Positions 54,606-62,329 of a stretch of DNA of 64,000 bases are shown here, piece by piece. This DNA comes from Streptomyces rugosispiralis (lineage in GTDB: Bacteria > Actinomycetota > Actinomycetes > Streptomycetales > Streptomycetaceae). Below the pieces are notes generated by a model. It worked only from the letters and a program-made list of their open reading frames with translations, did not search any database and was not told where the DNA came from. The stretch spans positions 248,001-312,000 of the forward strand of contig NZ_JANIAA010000002.1 in assembly GCF_024505145.1 (NCBI RefSeq). The letters run 5' to 3'. Position 1 is the first letter of the stretch. Each line of letters starts with the position of its first letter. Position numbers and translations under genes: made by a program.

Positions 54606-55016
54606 ATGCGCCCAGCACCCCGCGACGCCATCCCGGCCGCCGGCCGCCGGTTCGCGGTAACGCTCATCGCGCTCCTCGCCGTCCTGCTGGCGCTGGTTCC
54701 CGCCGATACCGTGCGCGCCGCTTCGGGTCCGGTGGCCCATCCGGCCTCGGTGGCCACGGGCGCCGAGCGCCCGGACACCGGTCCCCGCGCGGATGACCCG
54801 TGTGCCGCCGGCTGCGCGGCCCAGGCCAGGGTCCGGCACGACCACCTCGGTGAGCGCCCGTGCCCACCGGACCACCACGCCACCGACCCCCGCGACACGG
54901 GTGCCGACCCGGCTGTCGGCACCCGTACTTCAGCGCCCTCCGCGTACGCACCCGTCTCTCCAGGCCGATCGGCCCACGACCGCGGCCGGGCCCCTCCGGC
55001 GCCCGCAGGTATCTGA
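54606..55016 (+). CDS. Small secreted or anchored protein of unknown function
   Basis: 136 residues. A signal-like segment at about 15-38 (FAVTLIALLAVLLALVPADT, then VRAAS) is followed by a low-complexity Pro/Ala/Arg/Asp-rich chain with two Cys pairs (DDPCAAGCAAQ) and a His cluster (HDHLGERPCPPDHHATD) that could bind metal. AGGAAAGG precedes ATG 54606. It lies 55 bases after the response regulator and 72 bases before secDF on the same strand. No family recognised; the C-terminal half is disordered-looking. Confidence 0.6.
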   Translation: MRPAPRDAIPAAGRRFAVTLIALLAVLLALVPADTVRAASGPVAHPASVATGAERPDTGPRADDPCAAGCAAQARVRHDHLGERPCPPDHHATDPRDTGADPAVGTRTSAPSAYAPVSPGRSAHDRGRAPPAPAGI

Positions 55017-55088
55017 CGCCACCCATCACCCTTTCCTCCGTCGCGGCCGGGTGTGCCGCTGCCGCGACGTGCCTGCCGGAGGCTCGTG

Positions 55089-57467
55089 TTGAAACGCCGC
55101 GACAACATGTCGAAACGCCGCGAGAACGTGTCAAAACGCCGCAATAAATGGAGCAAGCGGAACAAACGCGACAAGTCCCGGCGCGTGCGTGCGTTGCTCG
55201 CCCTCGCCGTGCTCGCCGGATCGCTGGCCATCGCCCTCACCACGCCGGTCCGCCTCGGCCTCGACCTGCGCGGCGGCACCCAGATCATGCTGGAAACCCG
55301 TTCCACCCCCACCACCGACGCCGACAGCGCGGCCACCGACCGCACCGTGGAGGTGCTGCGCGGCCGCATCGACGCGCTCGGCGTCGCCGAACCCACCCTC
55401 GTCCGCTCCGGCGAGCACCGCATCCTCGTCGAGCTGCCCGGCGTGTCTGACCCGAAGAAGGCCGCCGATGTGCTGGGCCGCACCGCGCAGCTCACCGTGC
55501 ACGCGGTCCTCGGCCCGGCCGGAACCTCCGACGGCGCCACCACCGCACCGGCCGATCCGGCCAAGGAGCGCGTGCTGCCGGACGATTCCGGACAGCCCCT
55601 GCGACTGCGCGCCGCCGATCTGACCGGCCGGGACGTCAAGGGTGCCGACGCCCGCTTCGACCAGCAGGGCGGCGCCGGCTGGCATGTCACGGTCGACTTC
55701 TCCAAGACCGGCCAGGACCGCTGGCGGCAGATCACCGCACAGGCCGCCTGTCACCCGGCCGGCGACCCGCAGCGCCGGATCGCCATCGTCCTCGACAACC
55801 AGATCATCTCCTCGCCGCAGGTCGACCCGTCCGTGGCGTGCGGGACCGGCATCCCGGGCGGCTCCACCCAGATCACCGGCTCCTTCGACGACACCGAAGC
55901 CCGCGAACTGGCCCTGCTCATCTCCGGCGGCGCCCTGCCCGTACCGGTCGAGACCGTCGAACAGCGCACCATCGGCGCCACGCTCGGCGATGCGGCGATC
56001 GAGGCCGCGGCCTGGGCCGCCGTCATCGGCACCACACTGACCGCACTCTTCATCATCGCCGTCTACCGGCTCCTGGGCCTGCTCGCGACCGCGGCCCTGG
56101 CCTGCTACGGCCTCATCTCCTACGCCGCCCTGGCCGCGCTCGGCGCCACATTGACCCTGCCGGGCCTCGCCGGGTTCGTCCTGGCGATCGGCATGGCCGT
56201 GGACGCCAACGTCCTGGTCTTCGAACGGGCCCGCGAGGAGTACGCGGCCCGCAGCCGCCCCAGCCCCCGCTCGGCGCTGACGGCCGGGTTCCGCGGCGCC
56301 CTCAGCGCGATCGCCGACTCCAACATCACGACACTCATCGCCGCGGGCCTCATGTTCGCCTTCGCCTCCGGTCCGGTACGCGGCTTCGGCATCACCCTCG
56401 CCATCGGCGTCCTCGCCTCGATGGTCAGCGCCCTGCTGATCAGCCGGGTGCTCGCCGAGTACGCGGCCAACCGCCCCGCGGTCCGCAGTCGGCCCCGTAT
56501 CACCGGCATCGCGAGCACAGGATGGGTCCGCGACCGGCTGCTGCGCCGCGACCCGTTCCTGATGCGCCGTCCGCGCCGCTGGCTGGCCGCCTCCGCCGCA
56601 CTCGCCGTCATGGCGGCGTCGGGCATCCTCGTCCGCGGCCTGGACTTCGGCATCGAGTTCACCGGCGGCCGGCTGATCGAGTACACCACCAGCACCCCCG
56701 TCGACCCCGACCGGGCCCGCACCGCCCTCACCGACGCCGGGTTCCCCCGCGCGGTCGTGCAGTCCTCCGGCGACACCGGGCTCACGGTGCGCGCGGAGAA
56801 CCTGACCAACGCCGACGAGGCCACCGTCACCGAGACCATCGGCGCCCTCGGCGGTGAGACGGAGAAGACCCGCGACGAGCTGATCGGCCCCAGCATGGGC
56901 GACGAACTGCGCCGCGACGCGCTCATCGCCCTCTCCCTCGCGCTGGGCGCCCAACTGCTGTATCTCGCGGTCCGCTTCCGCTGGTTCTTCGGCACGGCGG
57001 CCGTCGTCGCGCTCGCCCATGACGTGGTGATCCTCATCGGCGCCTTCGCCTGGCTCGGCAAGCCCATCGACGGGGTGTTCCTGGCCGCCCTGCTGACCGT
57101 CATCGGCTACTCGGTCAACGACTCCGTCGTCCTCTTCGACCGCGTCCGCGAACTGCTCGGCCGCGACCGCACCACACCGCTTCCCCGCCTGACCAACCAG
57201 GCGATCCTGCAGACCCTGCCCCGTACCGTCAACACCGGCATGGGCGCGGCATTCATCCTCACCGCCCTGGCCGTCCTCGCCGACGACACCCTCGCCGACT
57301 TCGCCCTCGCCCTGCTCATCGGCCTGGCGGTCGGCACCTGCTCCTCCGTCTTCACCGCCGCCTCACTCACCGTCGAGCTGCACCCGACTCGTGGCCGTCC
57401 AGCGGGCGCCGGTGCTTCCGCGCGCAGTGAGAATGCGCCAAACAAGCGAGAGTTGGAGAAAAAATAG
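55089..57467 (+). CDS. secDF: SecD-SecF fusion protein translocase subunit
   Basis: 792 residues from TTG 55089 (GGAGG 6 bases upstream; GTG 55086 and ATG 55107 are alternatives). A very basic N-terminus of heptapeptide repeats precedes SecD: PVRLGLDLRGGTQIMLETR, GRIDALGVAEPTLVRSGEHR, SGGALPVPVETVEQRTIGAT, then helices with GLAGFVLAIGMAVDANVLVF. The SecF half starts at about 500: GLDFGIEFTGGRLIEY, VGE-like YSVNDSVVLFDRVRE and final helices. It uses proton-motive force to assist Sec export on the outer membrane face. Streptomycetes have separate secD/secF elsewhere, so this is probably an accessory copy co-transcribed with the two-component system. Confidence 0.88.
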   Translation: MKRRDNMSKRRENVSKRRNKWSKRNKRDKSRRVRALLALAVLAGSLAIALTTPVRLGLDLRGGTQIMLETRSTPTTDADSAATDRTVEVLRGRIDALGVAEPTLVRSGEHRILVELPGVSDPKKAADVLGRTAQLTVHAVLGPAGTSDGATTAPADPAKERVLPDDSGQPLRLRAADLTGRDVKGADARFDQQGGAGWHVTVDFSKTGQDRWRQITAQAACHPAGDPQRRIAIVLDNQIISSPQVDPSVACGTGIPGGSTQITGSFDDTEARELALLISGGALPVPVETVEQRTIGATLGDAAIEAAAWAAVIGTTLTALFIIAVYRLLGLLATAALACYGLISYAALAALGATLTLPGLAGFVLAIGMAVDANVLVFERAREEYAARSRPSPRSALTAGFRGALSAIADSNITTLIAAGLMFAFASGPVRGFGITLAIGVLASMVSALLISRVLAEYAANRPAVRSRPRITGIASTGWVRDRLLRRDPFLMRRPRRWLAASAALAVMAASGILVRGLDFGIEFTGGRLIEYTTSTPVDPDRARTALTDAGFPRAVVQSSGDTGLTVRAENLTNADEATVTETIGALGGETEKTRDELIGPSMGDELRRDALIALSLALGAQLLYLAVRFRWFFGTAAVVALAHDVVILIGAFAWLGKPIDGVFLAALLTVIGYSVNDSVVLFDRVRELLGRDRTTPLPRLTNQAILQTLPRTVNTGMGAAFILTALAVLADDTLADFALALLIGLAVGTCSSVFTAASLTVELHPTRGRPAGAGASARSENAPNKRELEKK
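55092..55175 (+). repeat. 21-bp tandem repeats encoding basic heptads at the SecDF N-terminus
   Basis: Units at 55092-55112, 55113-55133 and 55134-55154 (AAACGCCGCGA..., progressively diverged) with a fainter fourth at 55155-55175 encode KRRDNMS, KRRENVS, KRRNKWS and KRNKRDK. The repeats put about fourteen positive charges on the cytosolic side ahead of the first transmembrane helix. Confidence 0.85.
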
Positions 57468-57513
57468 GCAAAGCCCGATATTCATAGTGTTGACCGCGCC
57501 GATCAAGCCCGCC

Positions 57514-57825
57514 ATGCGCTTGCGCCTGTGCATTCTCGTGAAGGAGGACGGGTACGGGCACATCGGGCTCGCGGAGTGGCGACAGGACCCGGGCAGCGGC
57601 GGCCCGGGTGACGCACTGCGCGTCAGGGATGAGGAGCCGGACGGCTACGGCATCGAGGCGCACCTGAGCGACGGCCGCAAAGCCACCACCCGAGGCCATG
57701 ACTCGCCTTACACCAGCCCGTGGACAACCGGCAATCTTCCGGAAGATCGCCCGTATCTCATGTGGGTGTGCGTGGTGAAGGGCAGCTACAGCAAGTGCTC
57801 GGAAAAGTACGCCGTTTCCTCCTGA
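57514..57825 (+). CDS. Small protein of unknown function, possibly 5'-truncated
   Basis: About 103 residues, starting at ATG 57514 (GTG 57487 and TTG 57490 also in frame; none has a good ribosome site). The sequence looks like a folded extracellular domain: YGHIGLAEWRQDPGSGGPGD, GIEAHLSDGRKATTRG, SPYTSPWTTGNLPEDRPYL, and two Cys in MWVCVVKGSYSKCSEKY. The short N-terminus (MRLRLCILVKEDG) is too small to be a signal peptide, suggesting the exported form's leader was lost or replaced. It follows secDF by 46 bases. Confidence 0.5.
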   Translation: MRLRLCILVKEDGYGHIGLAEWRQDPGSGGPGDALRVRDEEPDGYGIEAHLSDGRKATTRGHDSPYTSPWTTGNLPEDRPYLMWVCVVKGSYSKCSEKYAVSS

Positions 57826-57847
57826 GCGAACCCGCACGGCGAGACGG

Positions 57848-57873
57848 CCCCGGCGTGGTTCAGCCCGCCGGGG
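57848..57873. terminator. Bidirectional terminator hairpin
   Basis: CCCCGGCG (57848-57855) and CGCCGGGG (57866-57873) form a perfect 8-bp stem with a 10-base loop between the convergent small gene (ends 57825) and the PdxA2-like gene (ends 57860, within the structure). Confidence 0.62.
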
Positions 57874-58873
57874 CGAGCGGCACCGTGGCCATCTCGGCCG
57901 CCTGGCGCAGCGCCTCGACCATGCTGCCCGCTTCCGCCGTGCCCGTTCCGGCGATGTCGAAGGCGGTGCCGTGGTCGACGGAGGTGCGGATGACGGGCAG
58001 GCCCACGGTGAGGTTGACACCCGCCTCGATGCCCAGGACCTTGACCGGGCCGTGGCCCTGATCGTGGTACATCGCCACGATCAGGTCGTAGTCGCCGCGT
58101 GAGGCGAGGAAGAAGGCGGTGTCGGCGGGGAGCGGGCCCCGGGCGTCGACGCCGTCGGCGCGCAGCCTCTCCAGGGCCGGGACGATCTTCTCGTCCTCCT
58201 CGCCGTAGCCGAACAGGCCGTTCTCGCCCGCGTGCGGGTTGATGCCGCAGACACCGATGACGGGGTTCGGGGTGCCGGCGCGGACCATGGCCTCGTGGCC
58301 GCGGCGCACGGTGCGCTCGACGAGGCCCGGCTCGATGCGGTGGACGGCGTCGATCAGGCCGATATGCGTGGTGACGTGGATGACCTTCACCTTCTCGGTG
58401 GAGAGCATCATCGAGACCTCCTCGGTCCCGGTCAGGTGGGCGAGGAGTTCGGTGTGGCCGGGGTAGAGGTGGCCCGCGGCGTGCAGGGCCTCCTTGTTGA
58501 GGGGCGCGGTGCAGATGGCGTGCACCTCGCCCGCCACGGCGAGTTCGGTGGCGCGCTCGATGTACGCGTACGCGGCGCCCCCGGCGGCCGTCGACAGCTC
58601 GCCCCAGGGCAGATCGGCGGGGAGCAGGCCGAGGTCGACCACATTGACGCGGCCCGGTGTGAACTCCGCGTCGCGCGGGTGGCCGACGGCGGCGATCTCG
58701 CAGTCCAGCCCGAGGACGCGGGCGGCCTCGCGCAGCCGCCGGGCGTCTCCGATGACGACGGGGCGGCAGCGGGTCAGGACGGCGTCGTCGAGCAGGGCCG
58801 CGACGACGACCTCGGGGCCGATACCGGCACCGTCGCCCATGGTGACGGCGATGAGGGGGAGGGGGGTGGACAT
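57860..58873 (-). CDS. PdxA/PdxA2-type 4-phospho-hydroxyacid dehydrogenase
   Basis: 337 residues. PdxA family features: MGDGAGIGPEVVVAAL near the N-terminus, substrate/metal residues His in PGHTELLAHLTG and HVTTHIGLIDAV, GICGINPHAGENGLFG-like VCGINPHAGENGLFGYGEED, and YHDQGHGPVKVLG. PdxA oxidises 4-phosphohydroxy-L-threonine in vitamin B6 synthesis, but actinobacteria make B6 by PdxST; the PdxA2 branch oxidises 4-phospho-D-erythronate or -threonate in sugar-acid catabolism, which fits the divergent catabolic operon. The DUF1537 kinase usually paired with PdxA2 is not in this window. ATG 58873, AGGAG upstream. Confidence 0.86.
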   Translation of the reverse strand: MSTPLPLIAVTMGDGAGIGPEVVVAALLDDAVLTRCRPVVIGDARRLREAARVLGLDCEIAAVGHPRDAEFTPGRVNVVDLGLLPADLPWGELSTAAGGAAYAYIERATELAVAGEVHAICTAPLNKEALHAAGHLYPGHTELLAHLTGTEEVSMMLSTEKVKVIHVTTHIGLIDAVHRIEPGLVERTVRRGHEAMVRAGTPNPVIGVCGINPHAGENGLFGYGEEDEKIVPALERLRADGVDARGPLPADTAFFLASRGDYDLIVAMYHDQGHGPVKVLGIEAGVNLTVGLPVIRTSVDHGTAFDIAGTGTAEAGSMVEALRQAAEMATVPLAPAG

Positions 58874-59427
58874 GAGAGCAGCTCCTAGGCGGGAGGCGGG
58901 AGGCGGGGGCGGACGGCAGGAGAGGCGGACGGTGCGGCTCGAGTGGCTGCCGTGGCGGCAGCCGGACGGGCCGCGGCGCGGCGGCGACGCGCGGCGGCGA
59001 ATACCCGGCACCGTCGATGGACAACACGGTCGGGCCCAGTGAGGATCATGGCATAGGCTGCGTGAACTGCGCGAGACATCTTGCGTGATTTACGCAACCG
59101 TGCGAGCGTTCCCATGGCGTCGACGGCCGTCACCCGTGGACCGTGTCGCCGTCGTGGACGCGACGCGAACCGGCTTACCCGGCAGATCGCCTCGCACCGC
59201 ACTCGGCCGCCGCGCGACGCGTCACCGGGAACCACCACGGCGACCGGTCGAGGCCGCATGGCCGCATGGCCGCATGGCGCCATGCGTGATGCGCACATCA
59301 CGCATGTGATCGCCTACGAGTACGACCGCACCACCTGTCTCACCCGCACCACCAGCACTGCGCACCACCCGCTCCACCAGCACGCACCGCGCACCACCCG
59401 CACCGCCCGCCTCGGAAGGAACCCGCC
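58874..59427. promoter_or_regulatory. Long divergent intergenic region with TGCGTGA operator cluster
   Basis: No convincing gene is seen in these 554 bases. TGCGTGA occurs at 59059-59065, 59082-59088 and 59283-59289, and its complement at 59298-59304. Two sites form dyads: TTGCGT-GATTT-ACGCAA (59081-59097) and ATGCGTGATG-CGCA-CATCACGCAT (59282-59305, perfect 10-bp arms). A further perfect palindrome GCATGGCGCCATGC is at 59272-59285. The cluster sits between divergent catabolic genes and is probably the binding platform of a pathway regulator. Confidence 0.75.
59252..59283. repeat. 8-bp tandem repeat
   Basis: GGCCGCAT is repeated three times (59252-59275) followed by the variant GGCGCCAT (59276-59283). 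It abuts and partly creates the GCATGGCGCCATGC palindrome and the adjoining 10-bp inverted repeat. Confidence 0.8.
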
Positions 59428-60408
59428 TTGACCGTCGGCCTCGCACTCCCGCATGTGCCCGTCCCGTTGTCCCCGCTCGTCCTCGGGACGATGACCTTCG
59501 GCGACACCGCCGACCGCGCGACGGCCGCCGCGATGCTGGACGCCGCGCTCGACGCGGGCATCACCGGCGTGGACACCGCCAACGGCTACGCGGGCGGCGA
59601 GAGCGAGCGCATCCTCGCCGAGCTACTGCCCGGCCGCCGGGACCGGGTGGTCCTCGCCACCAAGGCCGGGATCCCGCACCCCGACCAGGGCGAGCACGCG
59701 CCGCTTTCGCCCGAGGGGCTGCGCGCCGCGCTCGACGGGAGCCTCGAGCGCCTGGGCACCGACCACGTCGACCTCTTCTATCTGCATCAGCCGGACCGCG
59801 GGACACCGCTCTCCGCGACCCTGGCGACCGTCGCCGAGTTCGTACGGGCGGGCAAGGTCCTCGCCCTCGGCGTCTCCAACTTCGCCGCCTGGCAGATCGC
59901 CGAGCTGAACCGCGTGGCCGACGAGGTCGGCGCACCCCGTCCCGTCGTCGCCCAGCAGCTCCACAACCTCCTCGCGCGCCGCATCGAGGAGGAGTACGTC
60001 GAATTCGCCTCCAGTACCGGACTGCGCACGGTGGTCTACAACCCGCTCGGTGGCGGCCTGCTCACCGGCCGCCACCGCTTCGATCAGGTCCCGGACAACG
60101 GGCGCTTCGGCGACTCCAAGGTGGCCGCGATGTACCGCGAGCGGTACTGGAACGAGGAGGTGTTCCACGCCGTCACCGACCTCACCCGCATCGCCTCCGA
60201 AGCGGGCCTGCCGCTGACCGACCTGGCCCTGCGCTGGCTGCTGTCCCGGCCCTCCACCGACGCGCTGCTGCTCGGCGGCTCCAAGGTTGAGCATCTGAAC
60301 GCCAACATCGCCGCCGCGTCGGCGGGCCCGCTGCCCGCGGACGTCCTGGCCGCCTGCGACGAGGTCGGCGCCCGGCTGCGCGGCCCGATGCCCGCCTACA
60401 ACCGCTGA
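59428..60408 (+). CDS. Aldo/keto reductase
   Basis: 326 residues from TTG 59428 (GGAAGGA 7 bases upstream). AKR tetrad: Asp in GVDTANGYAGGES with its Tyr, Lys in VLATKAGIPHPD and His in DLFYLHQPDRGT; GVSNFAAWQIAEL and LLLGGSKVEHLNANIA complete the signature. The shape with DTANGYAGG fits AKRs acting on sugar-derived aldehydes. First gene of a four-gene operon with aldolase, hydroxyacid dehydrogenase and transporter. Only distantly similar to the AKR at 281. Confidence 0.88.
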   Translation: MTVGLALPHVPVPLSPLVLGTMTFGDTADRATAAAMLDAALDAGITGVDTANGYAGGESERILAELLPGRRDRVVLATKAGIPHPDQGEHAPLSPEGLRAALDGSLERLGTDHVDLFYLHQPDRGTPLSATLATVAEFVRAGKVLALGVSNFAAWQIAELNRVADEVGAPRPVVAQQLHNLLARRIEEEYVEFASSTGLRTVVYNPLGGGLLTGRHRFDQVPDNGRFGDSKVAAMYRERYWNEEVFHAVTDLTRIASEAGLPLTDLALRWLLSRPSTDALLLGGSKVEHLNANIAAASAGPLPADVLAACDEVGARLRGPMPAYNR

Positions 60409-60449
60409 CCCCGCCGCCCACCTCGCAACGTCGCAAGGGAGACACACAC

Positions 60450-61235
60450 ATGGCCACCGGCCGCACCTCCGCCCAGTTCATCGCCGCACTGCGCAATCGT
60501 GAGCAGCTCATCGGCTACTGGTCGCTGCTCGACTCGCCGATCGCCGCCGAGCGCCTCGCCCGCGTCGGCTACGACTACCTGGCCTTCGACGCCCAGCACG
60601 GCCTCTTCGGCTACCAGGGCATGCTGAACAACCTCCTCGCCACCGACACCAAGGGCAGCACCGCCGTCGGCATGGTGCGCGTCGAGGCCAACGACCTCAC
60701 CTACATCGGCAAGGCGCTCGACGCGGGGGCGAGCGCCGTGATCGTCCCGATGATCGACAACGCCCAGGACGCCGCCGACGCCGTGGCCGCCGTCCGTTAT
60801 CCGCCGCTGGGCCGCCGCTCGTACGGCCCGATGCGCGCCCAACTCCGCATCGGCCCGAACCCGGCCGACACCCACGATCAGACCGCGGTCCTCGCGATGA
60901 TCGAGACGGCCGACGGCCTGGCCAACCTCGAGGAGATCTGCGCGACCCCCGGCCTGGACGGCGTCTACGTCGGCCCGTCCGATCTGCGCCTGGCCATCGG
61001 CGGCGCGACCTCCACCGACCCTTCCGTACAGGACGAGTTCGAGCAGGCCCTCGCCCGCGTCCGCGAGGCGGCCGAGGCGGTGGGCATCGCGGCCGGCATT
61101 CACAACGCCGACGGCGAGAGCGCCGCCCGTCGCCTCGCCGAGGGCTTCACGTTCGCGACGGTCGCGGCCGATGTGGTGCACCTGCAGCAGATCGCGACGT
61201 CCCACCTCCGGGCGGCCCGCGGCGAGGCCCGCTGA
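60450..61235 (+). CDS. HpcH/HpaI family class II aldolase
   Basis: 261 residues. Family motifs: YWSLLDSPIAAERLARVGYD, FDAQHGLFGY (His base, as in D-x-E/Q-H-G), VRVEANDLTYIGKALDAGAS, VIVPMIDN, MIETADGLANLEEI with the metal-binding Glu, and DGVYVGPSDL. Such enzymes reversibly cleave 2-keto-3-deoxy or hydroxy-keto acids into pyruvate and an aldehyde. ATG 60450 follows AAGGGAGA. Its stop overlaps the next ATG by one base. It is the probable C-C cleavage step of this locus. Confidence 0.89.
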   Translation: MATGRTSAQFIAALRNREQLIGYWSLLDSPIAAERLARVGYDYLAFDAQHGLFGYQGMLNNLLATDTKGSTAVGMVRVEANDLTYIGKALDAGASAVIVPMIDNAQDAADAVAAVRYPPLGRRSYGPMRAQLRIGPNPADTHDQTAVLAMIETADGLANLEEICATPGLDGVYVGPSDLRLAIGGATSTDPSVQDEFEQALARVREAAEAVGIAAGIHNADGESAARRLAEGFTFATVAADVVHLQQIATSHLRAARGEAR

Positions 61236-62188
61236 TGCCGACCACGCTCATCACCACACCCACCTTCGCCCGGCACTCGGCGCGGCCCTGGCGGATCCTG
61301 GAGGAGGCCGGAGCGGGCCCCCTGCGCCCCCGTGAGGACGCGGCGCTGCCCACCGCCGAACTCCTGTCGCACGCGGCCGAAGCGGATGCGCTGATCGTCG
61401 GCATGGACCCGATCACCGCCGAGGTGATGGACGCCGCACCCCGCCTCAAGGTGATCGCCAAGCACGGTGTCGGCGTCGACACCATCGACGTGGCCGCCGC
61501 CCAGGCGCGAGCGATCCCGGTGGTGTGCGCGCCGGGCAGCAACTCGCGTGCGGTGGCGGAGTACACCTTCGGTCTGCTGCTGTCCGCGACCCGCTCCCTG
61601 ACCGCCTCGCACACCGAGGTGGCGGCGGGCGGCTGGCCGAAGCTGTTCGGCCCCGAACTGCACGGCAAGACGCTGGGCATCGTCGGCTTCGGCCGCATCG
61701 GCCGCCTGCTGGCCGGTTACGCCCGCGCCTTCGGGATGGAGCTGCTCGCCCACGACCCGTACGTCCCCGAGGCCGACGTCCGCGCACACGGCGCCGAACC
61801 GGTCGCGCTCGACGCCCTGCTGGAGCGCGCCGACGCCGTCAGCCTGCACACTCCGCCCGATCCGTCCGGCACCCCGCTGCTCGACCGCGCCCGCCTGGCC
61901 GCGATGAAGCCGGGCGCGATCCTGGTCAACGCCGCGCGCGGCGGCCTCGTGGACGAACGCGCGCTCGCCGACCTGCTCGGCTCCGGGCACCTCGGGGCCG
62001 CGGCCCTCGACGCGTTCAGCACCGAGCCGCTGCCCGCCGACCACCCGCTGCGCCAGGCCCCGTGCACCGTGCTCACCTCCCACATGGCCGCCTGCACGCC
62101 CGAGGCCAACCAGGCCATGGGCGCGATGGTGGCCGAGGACATCGTCCGCGTACTGGCCGGTGAGGAGCCGCACCACCCGGTGCGCTGA
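61235..62188 (+). CDS. D-isomer-specific 2-hydroxyacid dehydrogenase
   Basis: 317 residues. LGIVGFGRIGRLLAGYARA (NAD fold), catalytic Arg in LVNAARGGLVDERAL, Glu in FSTEPLPADHP and His in LTSHMAACTPEANQ; the N-terminal half has KHGVGVDTIDVAAAQ. Phosphoglycerate-dehydrogenase-like. Start ATG 61235 shares one base with the upstream stop. It could reduce or oxidise the keto acid handled by the neighbouring aldolase. The 3' end contains one copy of a 16-bp direct repeat whose second copy lies just after the gene. Confidence 0.88.
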   Translation: MPTTLITTPTFARHSARPWRILEEAGAGPLRPREDAALPTAELLSHAAEADALIVGMDPITAEVMDAAPRLKVIAKHGVGVDTIDVAAAQARAIPVVCAPGSNSRAVAEYTFGLLLSATRSLTASHTEVAAGGWPKLFGPELHGKTLGIVGFGRIGRLLAGYARAFGMELLAHDPYVPEADVRAHGAEPVALDALLERADAVSLHTPPDPSGTPLLDRARLAAMKPGAILVNAARGGLVDERALADLLGSGHLGAAALDAFSTEPLPADHPLRQAPCTVLTSHMAACTPEANQAMGAMVAEDIVRVLAGEEPHHPVR

Positions 62189-62254
62189 TACACGGCGAGC
62201 CGCACCACCCGGCGCGCCGGGACACGGCGGCACCCGGCACCCGGCACCCGGCAC
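62165..62254. repeat. 16-bp direct repeat and 7-bp tandem repeats after the hydroxyacid dehydrogenase gene
   Basis: GAGCCGCACCACCCGG occurs at 62165-62180 (inside the gene's last codons) and 62197-62212, 32 bases apart, followed by GGCACCC repeated about 3.7 times at 62229-62254. The region is the 141-base gap before the transporter gene; slippage has probably expanded it. No regulatory role is evident. Confidence 0.75.
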
Positions 62255-62329
62255 GACACGCTCCCACACGACCCCTGTCCCCATTCCGGATACCGGCGAC
62301 GGCGCCGGAAGATCCTCTAAGGACCCGCT

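Noticed and set aside
59272..59305. Inverted repeat considered as a transcription terminator or small RNA
   Set aside because: It lies upstream of a plus-strand operon and far from any gene end, and repeats the TGCGTGA motif seen elsewhere in the gap, so an operator is more likely.
59081..59431. Small open frames in the divergent region upstream of the second aldo/keto reductase
   Set aside because: Low-complexity Arg/Thr/Pro-rich products, no ribosome sites, and the region is dense in inverted repeats better explained as operators.
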